Source: JBFWNZ01 sp050250795 (lineage in GTDB: Bacteria > Pseudomonadota > Alphaproteobacteria > UBA8366). From it: a stretch of DNA of 7,308 bases. A program made the position numbers and the translations under genes. The DNA is taken from assembly GCA_050250795.1 (NCBI GenBank), contig JBFWNZ010000185.1, forward strand, positions 1 to 7,308. Direction: 5' to 3'. Positions 6,018 through 7,308 of this stretch are shown piece after piece; the first letter of the stretch is position 1, and each line of letters starts with the position of its first letter. A model generated the notes under the pieces. The model had not been told where the DNA came from, made no database searches, and saw only the letters and a program-made list of their open reading frames with translations.

Positions 6018-7132
6018 CGACGGCGATCGAAACGCTCCGCGTGGGGCTGGACGAGCGCAGCTACGACATCCTGATCGGCGAGGAATTGCTGCCGCGCGCC
6101 GGCGCATTCGTGCGCCCGCTGCTGCGCCACGACCGGGTTATCGTGATCACGGACGAGACGGTCGCCGGTCACTATCTGGACCCCGTGGAGGCGTCTCTGC
6201 GGTCGGCGGGGCTGCGGCCGGACCGGATCGTGCTGCCGGCGGGCGAGGAGACGAAGAGCTTCGGCCGGTTCGAGATGCTGGTCGAGGATATCCTGGGCCT
6301 CGGCGTTGCGCGCGACACGATGCTGGTGGCGCTGGGGGGCGGGGTGATCGGCGATCTGGTCGGTTTCGCCGCGTCGGTGCTGCTGCGCGGGCTGGACTAC
6401 ATCCAGATGCCGACCACGCTGCTGGCGCAGGTCGACAGCTCGGTCGGCGGCAAGACCGCGATCAACAGCCGGCACGGCAAGAATCTCGTCGGTGCGTTCC
6501 ACCAACCCCGTCTGGTGCTGGCCGATATCGGGGCGCTCGACTCGCTGCCGCGGCGCGAATTGCTGGCCGGGTATGCCGAGGTGGCGAAATACGGGTTGCT
6601 GGGCGATGCCGCCTTCTTCGGCTGGCTTGAAGGCCATGCCGCGGACCTGATCGAGGGCGACCGTGCGCTGCGCCGGCGGGCCGTGCTGGTCAGCTGCCGC
6701 GCCAAGGCCGAGATCGTGGCCGAGGACGAGCGCGAGACCGGGCGGCGCGCGCTGCTCAACCTGGGCCATACCTTCGGCCATGCACTGGAGGCCGAAACCG
6801 GCTTCGGCGAGCGGCTGCTGCATGGCGAGGCCGTGGCGATGGGCATGGCGATGGCCTTCGATCTGTCGGCGCAGCTCGGCCTCTGCCCGGCCGGCGATGC
6901 CGCGCGCGTGCATCGCCATCTCGCTGCCGCCGGGCTGGCGACGACCCTGGACGCCGTGCCCGGAATCGCCTGGGACGCCGGCCGTTTGATCGACCACATG
7001 CGCAAGGACAAGAAGGTCAAGGGCGGCCGCCTCACCTTCATCCTCGCACGCGGGATCGGCGAGGCGTTCGAAAGCCGCGACGTGCGCGAGGAGGATTTGG
7101 CGCTGCTCCTGACGGAGGCGATCGCCGCATGA
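6014..7132 (+). CDS. aroB: 3-dehydroquinate synthase
   Basis: AroB converts DAHP to 3-dehydroquinate, the second step of the shikimate pathway, using NAD+ and a divalent metal (usually zinc) in the cytoplasm. The 372 residues match the family length. Visible: the NAD-binding GGGVIGD (108-114), the MPTTLLAQVDSSVGGKT block (132-148) followed by NLVGAFHQP, and the metal ligands E189 (GYAEVAKYG), H252 (LGHTFGHA) and H270 (LHGEAVAMG). The E-to-first-H spacing of 63 equals that of E. coli AroB, and the second H is one residue further along. The basic KDKK motif (331-334) is also present. The ATG at 6014 is fixed by the overlap with the aroK stop and by a purine-rich AAGGAAGGG about 11 bases upstream. 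The same frame is open upstream to about 5012, but that part is antisense to the exported-protein gene and then out of frame through aroK. Its own stop overlaps the next start. Confidence 0.97.
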   Translation: MTTAIETLRVGLDERSYDILIGEELLPRAGAFVRPLLRHDRVIVITDETVAGHYLDPVEASLRSAGLRPDRIVLPAGEETKSFGRFEMLVEDILGLGVARDTMLVALGGGVIGDLVGFAASVLLRGLDYIQMPTTLLAQVDSSVGGKTAINSRHGKNLVGAFHQPRLVLADIGALDSLPRRELLAGYAEVAKYGLLGDAAFFGWLEGHAADLIEGDRALRRRAVLVSCRAKAEIVAEDERETGRRALLNLGHTFGHALEAETGFGERLLHGEAVAMGMAMAFDLSAQLGLCPAGDAARVHRHLAAAGLATTLDAVPGIAWDAGRLIDHMRKDKKVKGGRLTFILARGIGEAFESRDVREEDLALLLTEAIAA

Positions 7133-7308
7133 CGGCCGACTGGGCGATCACCGGCGGAATCATCGCCCTGTTGCTGATCCTGTCGGGCTTCTTCTCGGGG
7201 TCGGAAACGGCGCTGACCGCGTCGTCGCGGCCGCGCATGCACGAGCTGGCGCGGCGGGGCATCCGCTGGGCGCGGGTGGGGCTGGCGCTGCTCGAGCTGC
7301 GCGTGCGG
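7129..7308 (+). CDS. CNNM/CorC-HlyC family membrane protein, N-terminal 60 residues (3' end outside window)
   Basis: ATG at 7129 overlaps the aroB stop (ATGA, 7129-7132) and has a good GGAGG at 7114-7118, 10 bases upstream. The first 60 codons are visible. They show a first transmembrane segment (about residues 6-22, AITGGIIALLLILSGFF) running into SGSETALTASSRPRMHELARRG (about 23-44), which is the hallmark start of the DUF21/CNNM transmembrane domain: G-F-F-S-G-S-E-T-A-L. Full-length members of about 400-440 residues add a CBS-domain pair and a CorC/HlyC domain, and are often annotated as hemolysins, though the better-supported role is magnesium or cobalt transport or efflux. The CBS pair and C-terminal domain lie outside the window, so only the family of the N-terminal domain is supported here. 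Confidence 0.85.
   Translation, partial: MTADWAITGGIIALLLILSGFFSGSETALTASSRPRMHELARRGIRWARVGLALLELRVR

Noticed and set aside
5978..6997. Minus-strand open frame of 339 codons opposite aroB
   Set aside because: It is antisense to an unambiguous AroB with all catalytic motifs; the composition is H/Q/R-rich shadow sequence.
7240..7308. Possible frameshift near the right edge, because the CNNM protein reads less typically after residue 44
   Set aside because: The frame stays open to the edge, and the charged and hydrophobic pattern is compatible with the variable loop after the RMHELARRG block; too little sequence is present to claim a defect.

Overview
The window is a piece of a GC-rich bacterial chromosome. 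The protein signatures fit an alphaproteobacterium: the SecA C-terminal zinc motif ending in HCHGRL, an AccA with the SPEGCASILW block, and the arrangement of xerD/accA divergent from aroK/aroB. I cannot name a genus. No mobile element, CRISPR array, tRNA or rRNA is visible, and codon use looks uniform, so this is core chromosome and not an accessory island.

Layout, left to right. (1) Bases 2-1384, plus strand: the C-terminal half of secA, open at the left edge, ending in a hairpin that may act as a terminator. (2) Bases 1385-1444: a 60-bp convergent gap holding an AT-rich tandem 10-bp repeat. (3) Bases 1445-5257, minus strand, read right to left: a 50-codon single-pass membrane protein gene, a 575-codon exported helical-repeat protein, xerD and accA. 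The first three overlap one another (20 bp and about 50 bp), and accA follows xerD after a 73-bp gap. (4) Bases 5258-5450: a divergent intergenic region with a perfect 15-bp palindrome and two GC-rich hairpins; promoters for both directions must lie here or very near. (5) Bases 5451-7308, plus strand: aroK, aroB and the start of a CNNM/CorC-HlyC type membrane protein gene, joined by two 4-base ATGA stop/start overlaps, so probably one operon.

Functionally, the plus-strand operon supplies two shikimate-pathway steps (3-dehydroquinate synthase and shikimate kinase) and carries a probable metal-ion transport protein. The minus-strand operon combines chromosome-dimer resolution (XerD), the carboxyltransferase alpha subunit that commits carbon to fatty acid synthesis (AccA), and two uncharacterised envelope proteins. 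SecA is the motor of protein export; its gene is convergent with accA and is not part of either operon.

I see no dramatic new system. The real unknowns are the two envelope proteins encoded upstream of xerD (bases 3397-5257) and the palindrome in the divergent promoter region. Everything else is recognisable housekeeping.
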